A stretch of 20,083 bases of DNA. Origin: a virus. Below the pieces are notes generated by a model, which saw only the letters and a list, made by a program, of their open reading frames with translations, ran no database searches and was not told the origin of the DNA. Location: positions 1 through 20,083 of the IMG/VR virus record IMGVR_UViG_3300047546_001223; one strand, 5' to 3'. The position numbers and the translations under genes were made by a program. This document shows positions 19,860 through 20,083 of this stretch, in pieces. Position 1 is the first letter of the stretch; the number at the start of each line of letters is the position of its first letter.

Positions 19860-20083
19860 TTAGAAAATTTCTTCCCAATCAATTGAGCCAATGGCATCGT
19901 CGTTATCGGCTGCGGCTGCTACTGCAAGAGTATAAGTGATAGCGGTGTTTGATAATCCGTTTCTTTCAAGTTGGTAATCAAAATCACCAGTAGCCAAATC
20001 AATGGTCTGACCGCTTTGGTTATTAATACCAACATAACCTGTGGTTAATGTATGACCACCGCTCATTGTGTTAGCAGTAATAT
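19860..20083 (-). CDS. C-terminal end of a larger protein, cut by window, possibly structural
   Basis: The frame is open from the right edge (about 74 residues seen) to TAA at 19860-19862. There is an in-frame ATG at 20066, but it has no ribosome site and the frame stays open upstream of it, so the true start is probably outside. The content (GGHTLTTGYVGINNQSGQTIDL, SNTAITYTLAVAAAADNDDAIG) is Gly/Ala/Thr/Asn-rich and beta-like, as in phage virion or fibre proteins, and ends IDWEEIF. The family is not recognised; the structural role is a guess from composition. Confidence 0.6.
   Translation of the reverse strand, partial: ITANTMSGGHTLTTGYVGINNQSGQTIDLATGDFDYQLERNGLSNTAITYTLAVAAAADNDDAIGSIDWEEIF

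Noticed and set aside
1-20083. CRISPR arrays, tRNAs, insertion sequences, inteins
   Set aside because: No repeated spacer pattern, cloverleaf, transposase frame or interrupted conserved gene was seen by eye; a tRNA scan could not be run.

Overview
This window looks like a stretch of a large T4-type tailed phage (Caudoviricetes, myovirus-like), probably marine. The evidence is a B-family DNA polymerase (gp43-like, 904 aa), a gp45-like sliding clamp, a T4-type RNase H/5' exonuclease, a DsbA-like small dsDNA-binding protein and an exact T4 late-promoter octamer. Around these sit host-derived metabolic genes typical of T4-like phages of marine bacteria (2OG-Fe(II) oxygenase, MazG-like protein, radical SAM enzymes, queuosine-pathway genes). 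All recognised genes lie on the minus strand, packed tightly with many 1-8 nt ATGA-type overlaps. No photosynthesis gene, tRNA, CRISPR array or insertion sequence was seen. The host cannot be identified from this sequence alone; a heterotrophic marine bacterium is a guess.

Layout in transcription order, right to left. 20.1-19.4 kb: end of a possible structural gene, a small gene and dsbA, closed by a hairpin terminator. 19.3-15.7 kb: DNA polymerase, then the clamp. 15.7-12.7 kb: a TGT-like DpdA directly after the clamp, a zinc ribbon, a 55-aa membrane protein read from inside it, a 170-aa unknown, a small gene and a QueD-like enzyme. 12.7-9.3 kb: an N-twitch radical SAM enzyme with a probable ATT start, a histone-H1/Hc1-like basic protein, a Bax-inhibitor-1 family membrane protein, a small gene and a GT-B-like glycosyltransferase. 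9.3-6.5 kb: UDP-glucose 4-epimerase, a phosphoribosyltransferase, a DUF465-like coiled coil and a radical SAM/SPASM enzyme. 6.4-2.4 kb: GTP cyclohydrolase I, an unknown, QueE, a 2OG oxygenase, two unknowns and a GIY-YIG nuclease. 2.3-0 kb: RNase H, a small gene, an MTA/SAH nucleosidase, a MazG-like protein, a small gene and a truncated DUF2693-like gene.

The most coherent system is a 7-deazaguanine DNA-modification pathway split over two blocks: folE and queE near 4.3-6.4 kb, queD and dpdA near 12.7-15.7 kb. FolE, QueD and QueE would take GTP to 7-carboxy-7-deazaguanine (CDG). DpdA would exchange a 7-deazaguanine base for guanine in DNA. No queC was found, so the inserted base is either CDG-derived or needs a host or distant QueC. 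The three radical SAM enzymes should make 5'-deoxyadenosine, which the phage nucleosidase could remove. The glycosyltransferase and GalE form a second possible modification module.

Transcription appears to be driven by sigma70-like promoters on the minus strand. Five candidates were found, all TTGACA or TTGACT with exactly 17 nt to the -10 box, and their -35 boxes often lie inside the upstream gene or a hairpin. One T4-type late promoter sits just downstream of the early-type promoter before folE.
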